From NCBI RefSeq assembly GCF_035938995.1, contig NZ_DASZGI010000244.1:1-7503 (forward strand): a stretch of 7,503 nucleotides of DNA. The letters are read 5' to 3'. The first letter of the stretch is position 1; every line of letters starts with the position of its first letter. Both the position numbers and the translations under genes were made by a program. The notes under the pieces are model-generated. The model was not told the DNA's origin. It did no database searches and saw nothing but the letters and a program-made list of their open reading frames with translations. Origin of the DNA: DASZGI01 sp035938995. GTDB lineage: Bacteria; Actinomycetota; Actinomycetes; Streptomycetales; Catenulisporaceae. Shown one piece after another: positions 1 to 6,882 of this stretch.

Positions 1-1074
1 CTCGCCCAGGCCGGAGTTGTCCAACGCGGATACCGGGATGGAGCTGCCGTCGCTGAAGGTCAGGGTGCCGGCGTTGATCTGGTCGATCATGTTGTTGCGG
101 TCATAGAGCACGACGTGCCCGAGGGTCTGCGCGGTGGGCCAGGTCAGCTGGATCCAGGGCTCTAGCTCGCCCTTTGAGGCCCATTCCCCGGAGTACCACT
201 GGTCGATGGTGCCGTCGGTGGCCGCCGACGCGGCGAATGTGGGGTCGTCGTTGTAGGTGGAGGACGCGGTCGCCGTCGCGCTGGAGGCCAGGTTCGGCGC
301 CTCCAGGACCCTGATCTCGGACAGGCCGACGTTGCTGCCGATGCCGCCGGTGGCCTGGAAGGTGACCGACGTCACTGAGATGGGCGGGAAGGTCACCGCC
401 TTGACGGTGCCGTCGGTGGGGATCCCGGTGACATTGATCGTGCTGCCGTCGCTGAAGGTCAACGTGCCCCCGTTGGCGTGCCCGCCGGTGCCGACCGCGT
501 CGTAGAGGTCGACCTCGTCGATGGTGCGGGTGTTGAGCCAGGTGGCTTTGAGCCACGGGTTGGTTTCAGTGGAGACCCACTGCCCGGTGGACTGCCCGAT
601 GATGCCGTCGATCGTCTTGCGCGCGGACGTGGCGGTGCCGGCCGCTGATGACGCGGTCAGGGTGGCCTGCGCGGCGATGTTGGCCGCCCGGAACACCTGG
701 ATCTCGGACAGCCCCACGTTCAGCCCGGAACCGACGGTGACCTGCAGCTTGACCGAGGTGACGGTGCGCGGGGCGAAATCGATCGCCTTGCCGGTGCCGT
801 CGTTGGGCAACTCCGGTATCGGCACGGTACTGCCGTCGCTGAAGACCAGGGTCCCCGCGTGGATCTGGTCGATCGGGTTGGAACGGTCGTAGAGCACGAT
901 CCGTCCGACCGTCTGCGCGGTGGGCCAGGTCAGCTGGATCCAGGGGGTCAGCTCCCCGTTCGAGGCCCACTCCCCGGCACCCCACACTCCGATCACCCCG
1001 TCGGTCGCCGCACTGGCCGGCAACCCGGCAGACTGCGAGGATGCGGTCACCGCCGCCAGCGGCGCGATGTTCTC
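1..1074 (-). repeat. Tandem F5/8-type-C-like modules (three copies, third truncated by the edge)
   Basis: Three consecutive modules of about 130 residues follow the catalytic region. Copy 1 is at 688-1074 (from about residue 1758), copy 2 at about 301-681 and copy 3 from about 297 to beyond position 1. Each starts with a N-(I/L)-A-x-x-A-x-x-T-A-S-S-like strand, has an (A/T)-x-D-G segment, a W before the substrate loop, a T-L-x-F-S-D-G-S strand and ends in G-L-S-E-I-x-V, as in discoidin/F5/8C galactose-binding folds. Copies 1 and 3 are closer to each other (39 of 51 residues identical over the WAS-to-VPI core by eye) than either is to copy 2. A 35-bp stretch is identical at 125-159 and 911-945, and ctgccgtcgctgaag occurs in all three (from 44, 442 and 830). 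Such modules bind sugars or anchor the enzyme. Confidence 0.85.
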
Positions 1075-4000
1075 CTGCTGCGCGATCGCATAGGGCGTGA
1101 GCCGGACCCCGACCACCGACTTGGCCGGCGCGCTGACCAGCATCGTGGCGTTGCCCCCGGACACCTTCAACGGGACGCTCGCCTTGGGCGAGACCACCGC
1201 CTGATTCGCGCTCGCCTCGAAGATGTTGGCCTGCGCGGCGGACATGGCACCCAGGCCGGTCATGTTCAACGTCACCGTGACTGGGGACGTGCCGTCGTTG
1301 ACCACCCAGGCCACATCATCGCCCGTCGCGGTGGTCGCCGCACCCGCGTTGGTCACCGGACTGGCAAAGCTGACTCCGCGAATCGTACTGTCCCCCGCCC
1401 CTAGACCGAGGTCTTCGGACAGCAGGCGGATCGTGCGCGACTTGGGCAGCAAGGTGCCGTTGGCGTAGATGCCGTAGAAGTCGGGCGCCAGCAGGGGGTC
1501 GTTGTAGGCGTAGTAGGTGGAGCCGTTCGCCTGCTGCTTGTACAGGTTGGTCAACCGGTCCCCGGTATAGCTGATCGCGTCGGGGTGATCGTTGGCCAGG
1601 GGGTCGTGATCGAACGCCGCAGTGGAGTTCCATTCGGTCACGTAGACCGGGAAATCAGGGCCACGGCCGGCGGCTGCGGCCATGTTCTTCCACGCGGTCA
1701 CCGATTCCCCGGTCGGATTGCTGTAATCGTGATAGCTCAGGAAGTTGATGTTATTAGCCGGGATCTGTGGATCCTGCAACAGGGCGGCTCCCCAGCTGGT
1801 CAGACTGGGCTGGGAGACGACGGGGCCGCCGATCGGGATCGCCGAGTCCACCGACCGGATGGCGTTCGATGCATTCGCATATATGTCCTTGTACGCCGAC
1901 AGATTGTCCCCGTACGGACTGCCCGCCACGTTCAGGAAACCGCCGTCGGGCTCATTCCAGATCTCCACCATGTTCACCTCGCCCTGGAAGTGCTGGTAGA
2001 TCTTCTTCACGATGTCCGCATACACGCCCCAGTCCGACGGGACGCCGATCGGAACCCCGTTGGACACGCAGCTGCCGCAGTTGGGCTGCTGGAGCCACGC
2101 CGTGTCATAACTCATGATCAACAGGATGTGGAAGCCGCGGCTGTGGTACTGATTCACCCAGGCGTACTTGGACCAATCCCAGGTACTGGGGTCGGTGACG
2201 CTACCCGCCACCCCCATGTTCGCCTTATATGCCGCCACGGTGGTGTTCGGCACGATCTGGAAGAGATACGCGTCGCGGCGAATCAACTGCATCCCGGTCT
2301 GCTGCAGCGTATCCATCTTCGCCGGATCATCCAGCGCGTTGATCGTCGCGCCGAACACGTCGGAATGACCCGTCCCGTTGTTCGCCGAGAAGTCCGCGCC
2401 CACCGTTCCGGCGGAACCGAGGATGGGGCCCGCAGAGCCCACCGGAACGGACAAAGTCTCATTCCATATCTGGATATCAGCTACCTGCCCCGCGAAGTTG
2501 CTCGTGTGGCTGCCCTGGTATAGCTGAACGCCCGCCTGGAACGGGCCGGTGAATCCGGCCACTGCGGTATGGCTGGCCGTCGCGGCGGTCACGCCATTGA
2601 CATACAGAGTCATCGTGCCGGTCGCAGCCTCGTAGGTGGCCTCGAGCCATGTCCATGCGCCCAGCTGGGCCGCACCGCCGGAGGCGCAGTCGTAGTTCCA
2701 GACGCTGTTGTCCGTCTTGGCCAGGCAGAAATACCACTTCCCGTTGTTGACGTCGGGATAGAGCAGGAATCCGCTGGAGTCGGCCCCGTCCTGGGAGAGG
2801 ATCACGCCGCCGAGCGCGTTGGGTTTGACATGCACGGACACGGTGAAGTCGTTGCTGACGCTCAAGGCCGGGCCGTTGGCAGACAGCTGCCCGGTACCGC
2901 CGGCGGTCGGCGTGTTGCCGTCGGTATTGGTGTTCAGCGACGCGTCGGGTGAATAGATGTCGCCGGTGTTCCAGGCGGCGTTTGCCCCGGAGCCGGCCAG
3001 GTTCAGGCCACTGATGTTGTCCGCGGTGCCGGCCAATGCGGTGCCGGAGGTGCTGGCGCCGATGTCCTGGAAGTGCCAGGCGTGCGTGGGGGTGGACAGC
3101 GTCGTGACTGCGGTGCCAATAGCGGGGTTGTTGCCTAGCGTCGTCGGCATATACGCAGTCATGATGCGGGTAGAGGCGTAGGTGGCCCACAGGTCCGGGA
3201 TGCCGTCGCCGTTGATGTCGGCGGCATGGAGGACCAGCCCGGCGACATTCGTGTTCCAGTTGGCCGCGATGACGTATGCACCGGTGGTACTCAGCGTCGA
3301 GCCGTTGCCGGCCAGGCTCAGGCCGGTCCACAGATCAAGCTGCCCAGTCGACGGGTTCCACAGGTACATCGCGGTGCCCGACGCGAGCTGGACGGTGGCG
3401 ACGGTCCAGGAGTTCCAGTCCTGGCTGCCGTCCGGAGTGTTCAGACTGGTGAGCACGTCACAGTCCTGCGAGCACAGCCCAAAGCCCTGGCTCACGTCGT
3501 TGCTGTAGCCGTTCGTCGTCTTGGACGTGAACAGGTAAAGCTGGTTGTTGATGGTCGCGAACAGGTCGGGGTGGGCGTCGAGGGCGCCGCTGGTGTTTCC
3601 GGCGTCGGCGATCTGGACGGCGTTGTGGCCGCCGGCGTCCTGGAACGTTGCCGGGGCGATCCGGAAGGGCGCGCTCGTGGTGCCGAGGCTGGTGGGGGGA
3701 CCGAGGTGCAGCGGGTCGCTGCTTCCGTCGTTGCAGGCTATGTCTCCGCCGCCGGCGTTGGCGCCGGCGGGGAAGTACGCCATGACGTCCTGGGCGCCGT
3801 AGCCGCAGAAATCGCCGGTGATGGCCTGCGAACCGTTCCAGTCGGCGGGATCGGCGCCCGTATTGATCGCGAGTCCGTTGACGCCGATGTCGACGGCGTC
3901 GGATGCGACCGTGCCGTCCGTGTGTCCCTGAGCCAGCCACAGACCCGACGGGAATGCGGTGCCGGGACCTCCGGGGACGGTCAGATCCGGGGTGCCGTCG

Positions 4001-6345
4001 TTCGTGACGTCTCCGTCCTTGGCGGGCGGATTGATCGTGGTGCCGTCGAACCAGACGGTGGCGGCCGAGCCGGAGTTCCCGCCCGGAGACAGGGCATTGA
4101 CAACCAGTGTATTGACTAGCCGCGTGAGCGGAACGGTGATCGTCGCGGCGCCGCTCCCGCTGACCGTGACGGGGGCCGCCTGGTCGACCTGGTAGGTGTA
4201 GCCCGAGATCATGCCGCCGCTGGGCGGGGTGAGGGTGAACGAGCAGCTGGTTCCGACCGGCTGGATGGTGTCTGTGGTGTCTCCGACGATGGCGCAGGTC
4301 TTGGTGCCGCTGGGCGCGCTTTGGTTGGGGGCGATGCCTGCAGACCCGGGGCGGGTCGGGTCCCAGGTGAAGGTGCAGGTGCTCGACCAGCCCGAGGTCA
4401 GTAATCCGTCGGTGGTCTGGGCGAGCCAGCTGAACGAGGTCGCGGCGGCGCCGGCCTGGGCCCTGAAGAACGACTCGGGCAGGACGGAGACTGCGGCTTG
4501 GCCGGAGCCGCCGGAGTACTGGTCGGAGGGGATGCCGTTCGCCGGGGTCAGCAGGTTCGCCCTGCTGCCGTCAGCGGTCTTGTAGAGGTTGATGGTGGTG
4601 GTCAGCGGGCTGTTCGTGGGTGTGGACACAGGGGCGAAGAGCGTGACTGCCGTGTCGCCGAGCACGCTTCCGGCGCAGTTGGTGGCGGGAGAGGTGCTCA
4701 GTCCGCTCGGAGTGTTGGGGGTCTTGTCGTACGTGACGGTCAGGTTCGCCGTGTTCGCCTGGAATTCCTTGAACGCATAGTTGTCAGAACCGTTGTCGGC
4801 GCGCATGACGAGTGTCTGGGTGCCCTTGCCCGCGGCCACGTCGCCACGGACGGTGTTCGCCACATCGAATGCGGGGATGCCGCCCGCGGGGCAGCCCGAG
4901 CCGCCGAGCGCGAAGTTTTCGTTGGCGATCCTGGCGCCCAGATTGGGGATCCAGTCGTTCCAGGTCCCGTTCGACGCGACGAGTGTGTCGGCCGGTGCGA
5001 AGAGGTTCACCGACTGATCGTGGCCGTTGGTCAGGCAGGCCCAGGAATGGGTTTCGGTGATGCCGAAAGTAGCGGAGAAGATGGTGGCCCCGCTCAAGGT
5101 GTTCAGGTCGATCGGGAAGTCGAACAGGCTCAAAGCCTCCCTCTCCGGGCCGCCGGAGTTGCCGATCTGCGTGATGCCTGCGGTCGGGTCGACGGTCGAG
5201 TCCCAGTGGTTGTCGTTGGGGAATCCGGCGCCAGGGCTGGCCCATCCCGTGTTGCCGTAGCTCGGCGAGAAGGTGGGGTCCAGGTAGATCGGGAAGTCGG
5301 CGCCTGAGTCAGACAACAGGCTCGTCGGCGGTGCGAGCGTGATCGTGCCCTGTCGCACTGTGGCCGACACATGGGTCTCGTGCGCACGCCGCCCCGGACC
5401 GGTCTGGCTGGAGACGGCCGGGCCGGGCGCGGATGCCGGATCGTTCGTCGCGATCGGTGCGGTCGTTGCCGAGTCCCAGGCCAGGGGTGCCGGGGCGGTG
5501 AATACGCTGTGCCCGCTCGCATCCGCGACAGCCAGATTGCCCGCGCCGTCTGCGGACACCGTCAGACCCTTACTGACATTCGTCTTTGCCGACAAAAGGC
5601 TCGCGAGCCGCGGATCCTTCGCCGCAGCCGGCGTGTGCACAGTGAACACATCACTGAACGCACCACTGGTCTGAACGGTGACCGTCAGGTCCACACCCGG
5701 CAGCACATTGCGATAGGTGGCGGTCGGACCGGCAAGTTCCGGACGCGGCAACGCCACCGGAAGAATGAGCGACAAGCCACGGCCCCCGCTATACAGCGAC
5801 GCCACAGGACCGGAGCCGCCGCCGGACAAGGAGACTGGATCGGAGGTCGCGATCGGAGACACTGTGTTGCCTGGCCCGGCTTTGAGCGTGGCGTCCAGGT
5901 TCGCCCACGCCCCGTGCTGCCACACCCGGGTCGGCACCGCCGATTGCGTGAGCGTAAGCGTCCCGCTCGGGTTCGCCACAGTCTGCGAGGACGCAGTGGT
6001 CAAAGCGGTGGCAACTACCGACCGACGCGTCGCCCGCGCCCGCGTCGCCGCCTGTGCAGCCGAGATCAGGCTCGAGGCGGCTGCGGGCGAGGATGCTCCC
6101 GCCGACGCCGACTTAGAAGGTGTGGTGGACGCCGCCGCGACGGGCGGCGCCGCACTCATCGTGGCCGCGACCGACAAGATCACGAGAAACGTCGCGACCC
6201 TCGTGCCCGCGAAGGATTTGCGCCGTCCCGTGACCCCGAGTCTTCGGCTCCTGCCGTCCCCGGCTGGGGCGCCGACAGCCTCAACACGCCGTTCCCGCTC
6301 TACCACGCGCGCCCCATCGGACCTGCGCCACGCAGACATCCGCAC
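1..6345 (-). CDS. Giant secreted modular glycoside hydrolase (FG-GAP, LamG, GH39-like, F5/8C-like), 3' end outside window
   Basis: Reading leftward, the frame is open for 2115 codons with no internal stop and runs off the left edge, so the C-terminus is missing. Residue numbers count from the GTG at 6343-6345. Modules in order: basic N-region with R41-R42-K43, hydrophobic core about 50-63 and Ala-rich cleavage zone about 66-72; N-terminal module with VWQHGAW and LDATL (about 136-345); DNRLRE-like module starting PIYLDPTF (352-535); Ig/Fn3-like region (about 540-775); FG-GAP/VCBS-like region (776-1096); LamG jellyroll (about 1120-1300); GH39-like catalytic domain (about 1316-1640); beta-sandwich (about 1650-1752); F5/8C-like modules from 1758. 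It should be exported and act outside the cell on a polysaccharide; the substrate is unknown. The start is uncertain: GTG at 6345 lies 10 nt from an AGGAG, ATG at 6337-6339 lies 16 nt away, and a later GTG (6304-6306) is also possible. One TTA codon occurs at residue 648. The GH39-like assignment is inferred from motifs; the clan GH-A assignment is stronger. Confidence 0.93.
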   Translation of the reverse strand, partial: MRMSAWRRSDGARVVERERRVEAVGAPAGDGRSRRLGVTGRRKSFAGTRVATFLVILSVAATMSAAPPVAAASTTPSKSASAGASSPAAASSLISAAQAATRARATRRSVVATALTTASSQTVANPSGTLTLTQSAVPTRVWQHGAWANLDATLKAGPGNTVSPIATSDPVSLSGGGSGPVASLYSGGRGLSLILPVALPRPELAGPTATYRNVLPGVDLTVTVQTSGAFSDVFTVHTPAAAKDPRLASLLSAKTNVSKGLTVSADGAGNLAVADASGHSVFTAPAPLAWDSATTAPIATNDPASAPGPAVSSQTGPGRRAHETHVSATVRQGTITLAPPTSLLSDSGADFPIYLDPTFSPSYGNTGWASPGAGFPNDNHWDSTVDPTAGITQIGNSGGPEREALSLFDFPIDLNTLSGATIFSATFGITETHSWACLTNGHDQSVNLFAPADTLVASNGTWNDWIPNLGARIANENFALGGSGCPAGGIPAFDVANTVRGDVAAGKGTQTLVMRADNGSDNYAFKEFQANTANLTVTYDKTPNTPSGLSTSPATNCAGSVLGDTAVTLFAPVSTPTNSPLTTTINLYKTADGSRANLLTPANGIPSDQYSGGSGQAAVSVLPESFFRAQAGAAATSFSWLAQTTDGLLTSGWSSTCTFTWDPTRPGSAGIAPNQSAPSGTKTCAIVGDTTDTIQPVGTSCSFTLTPPSGGMISGYTYQVDQAAPVTVSGSGAATITVPLTRLVNTLVVNALSPGGNSGSAATVWFDGTTINPPAKDGDVTNDGTPDLTVPGGPGTAFPSGLWLAQGHTDGTVASDAVDIGVNGLAINTGADPADWNGSQAITGDFCGYGAQDVMAYFPAGANAGGGDIACNDGSSDPLHLGPPTSLGTTSAPFRIAPATFQDAGGHNAVQIADAGNTSGALDAHPDLFATINNQLYLFTSKTTNGYSNDVSQGFGLCSQDCDVLTSLNTPDGSQDWNSWTVATVQLASGTAMYLWNPSTGQLDLWTGLSLAGNGSTLSTTGAYVIAANWNTNVAGLVLHAADINGDGIPDLWATYASTRIMTAYMPTTLGNNPAIGTAVTTLSTPTHAWHFQDIGASTSGTALAGTADNISGLNLAGSGANAAWNTGDIYSPDASLNTNTDGNTPTAGGTGQLSANGPALSVSNDFTVSVHVKPNALGGVILSQDGADSSGFLLYPDVNNGKWYFCLAKTDNSVWNYDCASGGAAQLGAWTWLEATYEAATGTMTLYVNGVTAATASHTAVAGFTGPFQAGVQLYQGSHTSNFAGQVADIQIWNETLSVPVGSAGPILGSAGTVGADFSANNGTGHSDVFGATINALDDPAKMDTLQQTGMQLIRRDAYLFQIVPNTTVAAYKANMGVAGSVTDPSTWDWSKYAWVNQYHSRGFHILLIMSYDTAWLQQPNCGSCVSNGVPIGVPSDWGVYADIVKKIYQHFQGEVNMVEIWNEPDGGFLNVAGSPYGDNLSAYKDIYANASNAIRSVDSAIPIGGPVVSQPSLTSWGAALLQDPQIPANNINFLSYHDYSNPTGESVTAWKNMAAAAGRGPDFPVYVTEWNSTAAFDHDPLANDHPDAISYTGDRLTNLYKQQANGSTYYAYNDPLLAPDFYGIYANGTLLPKSRTIRLLSEDLGLGAGDSTIRGVSFASPVTNAGAATTATGDDVAWVVNDGTSPVTVTLNMTGLGAMSAAQANIFEASANQAVVSPKASVPLKVSGGNATMLVSAPAKSVVGVRLTPYAIAQQENIAPLAAVTASSQSAGLPASAATDGVIGVWGAGEWASNGELTPWIQLTWPTAQTVGRIVLYDRSNPIDQIHAGTLVFSDGSTVPIPELPNDGTGKAIDFAPRTVTSVKLQVTVGSGLNVGLSEIQVFRAANIAAQATLTASSAAGTATSARKTIDGIIGQSTGQWVSTETNPWLKATWLNTRTIDEVDLYDAVGTGGHANGGTLTFSDGSTINVTGIPTDGTVKAVTFPPISVTSVTFQATGGIGSNVGLSEIRVLEAPNLASSATATASSTYNDDPTFAASAATDGTIDQWYSGEWASKGELEPWIQLTWPTAQTLGHVVLYDRNNMIDQINAGTLTFSDGSSIPVSALDNSGLGE
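1426..2400 (-). other. Clan GH-A glycoside hydrolase catalytic domain, GH39-like
   Basis: Residues about 1316-1640 of the giant protein. It resembles a (beta/alpha)8 retaining glycosidase. The motif VEIWNEPDG places the general acid/base at E1465 (codon 1951-1953), and VYVTEWNST places the nucleophile at E1571 (codon 1633-1635); the 106-residue gap suits clan GH-A. Other expected elements are a strand-2 LIRRD (R1356-R1357), a strand-6 LSYHDY with H1539, and a WGVYADIVKKIYQHF helix before the acid/base strand. The TEW nucleophile context and the beta-sandwich that follows (about 1650-1752) are reminiscent of GH39, but GH5, GH30 or another clan member cannot be excluded. A CGSC motif (C1423, C1426) lies in a loop before the acid/base strand. 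Substrate specificity cannot be deduced. Confidence 0.8.
2446..2988 (-). other. LamG-like jellyroll (concanavalin-like) domain
   Basis: Residues about 1120-1300 of the giant protein. The order of strands is typical of LamG-like domains: DFTVSVHVKP, GVILSQDG, WYFCLAKTDNS, a WTWLEATYEAATGTMTLYVNGV segment with the diagnostic YVNG, and a closing FAGQVADIQIWNETL, which matches the usual G-x-I-D-x-V-x-I-[WY] ending. These domains bind carbohydrate or protein ligands or help localise an enzyme. Two cysteines (in WYFC and NYDC) could pair in a disulfide. The domain lies directly upstream of the glycoside hydrolase domain, which suggests an accessory, substrate-targeting role. Confidence 0.85.
3058..4020 (-). 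other. FG-GAP/VCBS-like repeat region
   Basis: Residues about 776-1096 of the giant protein. Four D-rich blades can be picked out: DVTNDGTPDL (from about 779), DFCGYGAQDVM (845-855), LDAHPDLF (D923) and DINGDGIPDLW (from D1043). The last has the canonical Dx[DN]xDGxxD calcium-binding loop of FG-GAP/VCBS blades; the others are degenerate. Between them are repeating strands such as QLYLFTSK, MYLWNPSTG and LDLWTG. FG-GAP repeats form beta-propellers that mediate binding at the cell surface. Here they separate the N-terminal modules from the LamG and catalytic domains, so they probably act as a binding or spacing element. Confidence 0.75.
4741..5292 (-). other. DNRLRE-like beta module
   Basis: Residues about 352-535 of the giant protein. 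It begins with PIYLDPTF, contains a LFDFPIDLNTLSGATIFSA segment, a Trp-containing TWNDWIP stretch, then FDVANTVRGDVAAG, and ends in FKEFQANTANLTVTYDKTPN. This order (F-x-F, sheet, TW, FDVT-like, final strand followed by a Pro-rich linker) is characteristic of DNRLRE-type domains in large actinobacterial extracellular proteins. Such modules are structural, found in cell-surface and secreted proteins. The following residues (about 540-775) look like an Ig/Fn3-type linker region rich in Thr, Ser and Pro with several cysteines, for which no specific family is claimed. Confidence 0.55.
5311..5940 (-). other. N-terminal module of actinomycete RHS-like/FG-GAP surface proteins
   Basis: Residues about 136-345 of the giant protein. 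The pattern VWQHGAW followed by LDATL, a Gly/Ser stretch (SLSGGGSGPVASL), and a later GVDLTVTVQTSGAFSDVF segment match, from memory, the N-terminal region shared by large Streptomyces-type secreted proteins annotated as LamG-like or FG-GAP-like repeat proteins. It precedes a PIYLDPTF segment, as is usual in that group. Its biochemical function is not known; it is probably a beta-rich structural module just after the signal peptide. The assignment rests on recognised motifs, not on an alignment. Confidence 0.55.
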
Positions 6346-6355
6346 CCCAACCCAT

Positions 6356-6360
6356 CTCCT
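6356..6360 (-). promoter_or_regulatory. Candidate ribosome binding site of the giant gene
   Basis: AGGAG on the minus strand lies 10 nt before GTG (6343-6345) and 16 nt before ATG (6337-6339). The spacing slightly favours the GTG start. No convincing -35/-10 pair was found farther upstream. Confidence 0.5.
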
Positions 6361-6422
6361 CGAACGAAGACATCTACCAGGACATCAGCAAGTGACCGCG
6401 CCCGCCCGATGACTCACCCCGA

Positions 6423-6442
6423 CTAGCGATCGCCTAGATCGG
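6423..6442. promoter_or_regulatory. Palindrome-rich site upstream of the giant gene
   Basis: The stretch ctagcgatcgcctagatcgg contains the perfect 8-bp palindrome gcgatcgc (6426-6433) flanked by near-symmetric CTAG arms, and an overlapping GATC...GATC pair. It sits about 80-100 bp upstream of the giant gene's start, where an operator could be. It might also be chance in GC-rich DNA; no regulator is identified. Confidence 0.2.
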
Positions 6443-6546
6443 CCTCGAATCCTGTAGCACAAGTAGCGCAGACGGATCTCGCATACCGCTGCCACGACGC
6501 TGCCATGGCGGTTTCGGACGGTTGTTGAGGGCTGAGAACGCTGGGA

Positions 6547-6882
6547 CTATTCCAGGCCGGGCGGAAATACCGTCCTTCGGTCGGGCTCAACCAGTGGGAT
6601 CCGATGCGCAGACAGGATTATCTGAGCAGGCGCCGCCTGGTTGGTAGTTCGGATCAGGCCCTTGACTGCTCGCGAAGTCTTGCGGAGCACCAGGAGCGCT
6701 GATCGAGGGCCGGGGGTGTCGTACGTTGCCGCAAGCATCATGTCCGTGGGAGCCATGGCGGCCGTGCCCATACCACCAACCACACTGATGAGATTATTCA
6801 GGGCTTTCTCGGCTTCAGTCCCGGCTTTGACGACGGATCCTCCGGCGAACAGGGCCGATATGACATCCGAACGACTCGACAC
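6547..6882 (-). CDS. Small hypothetical protein, 111 aa
   Basis: I do not recognise this protein. The frame starts at GTG (6880-6882), preceded by AAGGAG at 6889-6894 with 6-nt spacing, an excellent site for an actinomycete, and ends at TAG (6547-6549). No ATG, GTG or TTG lies upstream in frame before a stop near 7069, so this start is the only one available. The product has a mildly hydrophobic N-terminal half (ALFAGGSVVKAG, then NNLISVVGGMGTAAMAP) and a basic middle (LRKTSRAVKGLIR), with no clear signal peptide or membrane helix. About two thirds of its codons end in G or C, clearly fewer than in the flanking genes, which could mean recent acquisition, weak expression or that it is not a true gene. 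It is transcribed in the same direction as both neighbours, 201 bp upstream of the giant gene and 192 bp after the crotonase gene, so it is probably not tightly co-transcribed with either. Confidence 0.5.
   Translation of the reverse strand: MSSRSDVISALFAGGSVVKAGTEAEKALNNLISVVGGMGTAAMAPTDMMLAATYDTPGPRSALLVLRKTSRAVKGLIRTTNQAAPAQIILSAHRIPLVEPDRRTVFPPGLE

Noticed and set aside
2477..3331. A minus-strand ORF of 284 codons in another register, rich in Arg and His
   Set aside because: It lies within the LamG/FG-GAP region of the giant gene in a shifted frame. Its R/H/G-rich composition is typical of a shadow in GC-rich DNA, while the giant frame shows clear domain motifs.
5371..6426. Long plus-strand ORF of 351 codons opposite the N-terminal part of the giant gene
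   Set aside because: It is the complement in the same codon register, Arg-rich with no recognisable domain, and lacks a good ribosome binding site; the minus strand holds the signal peptide and domains.
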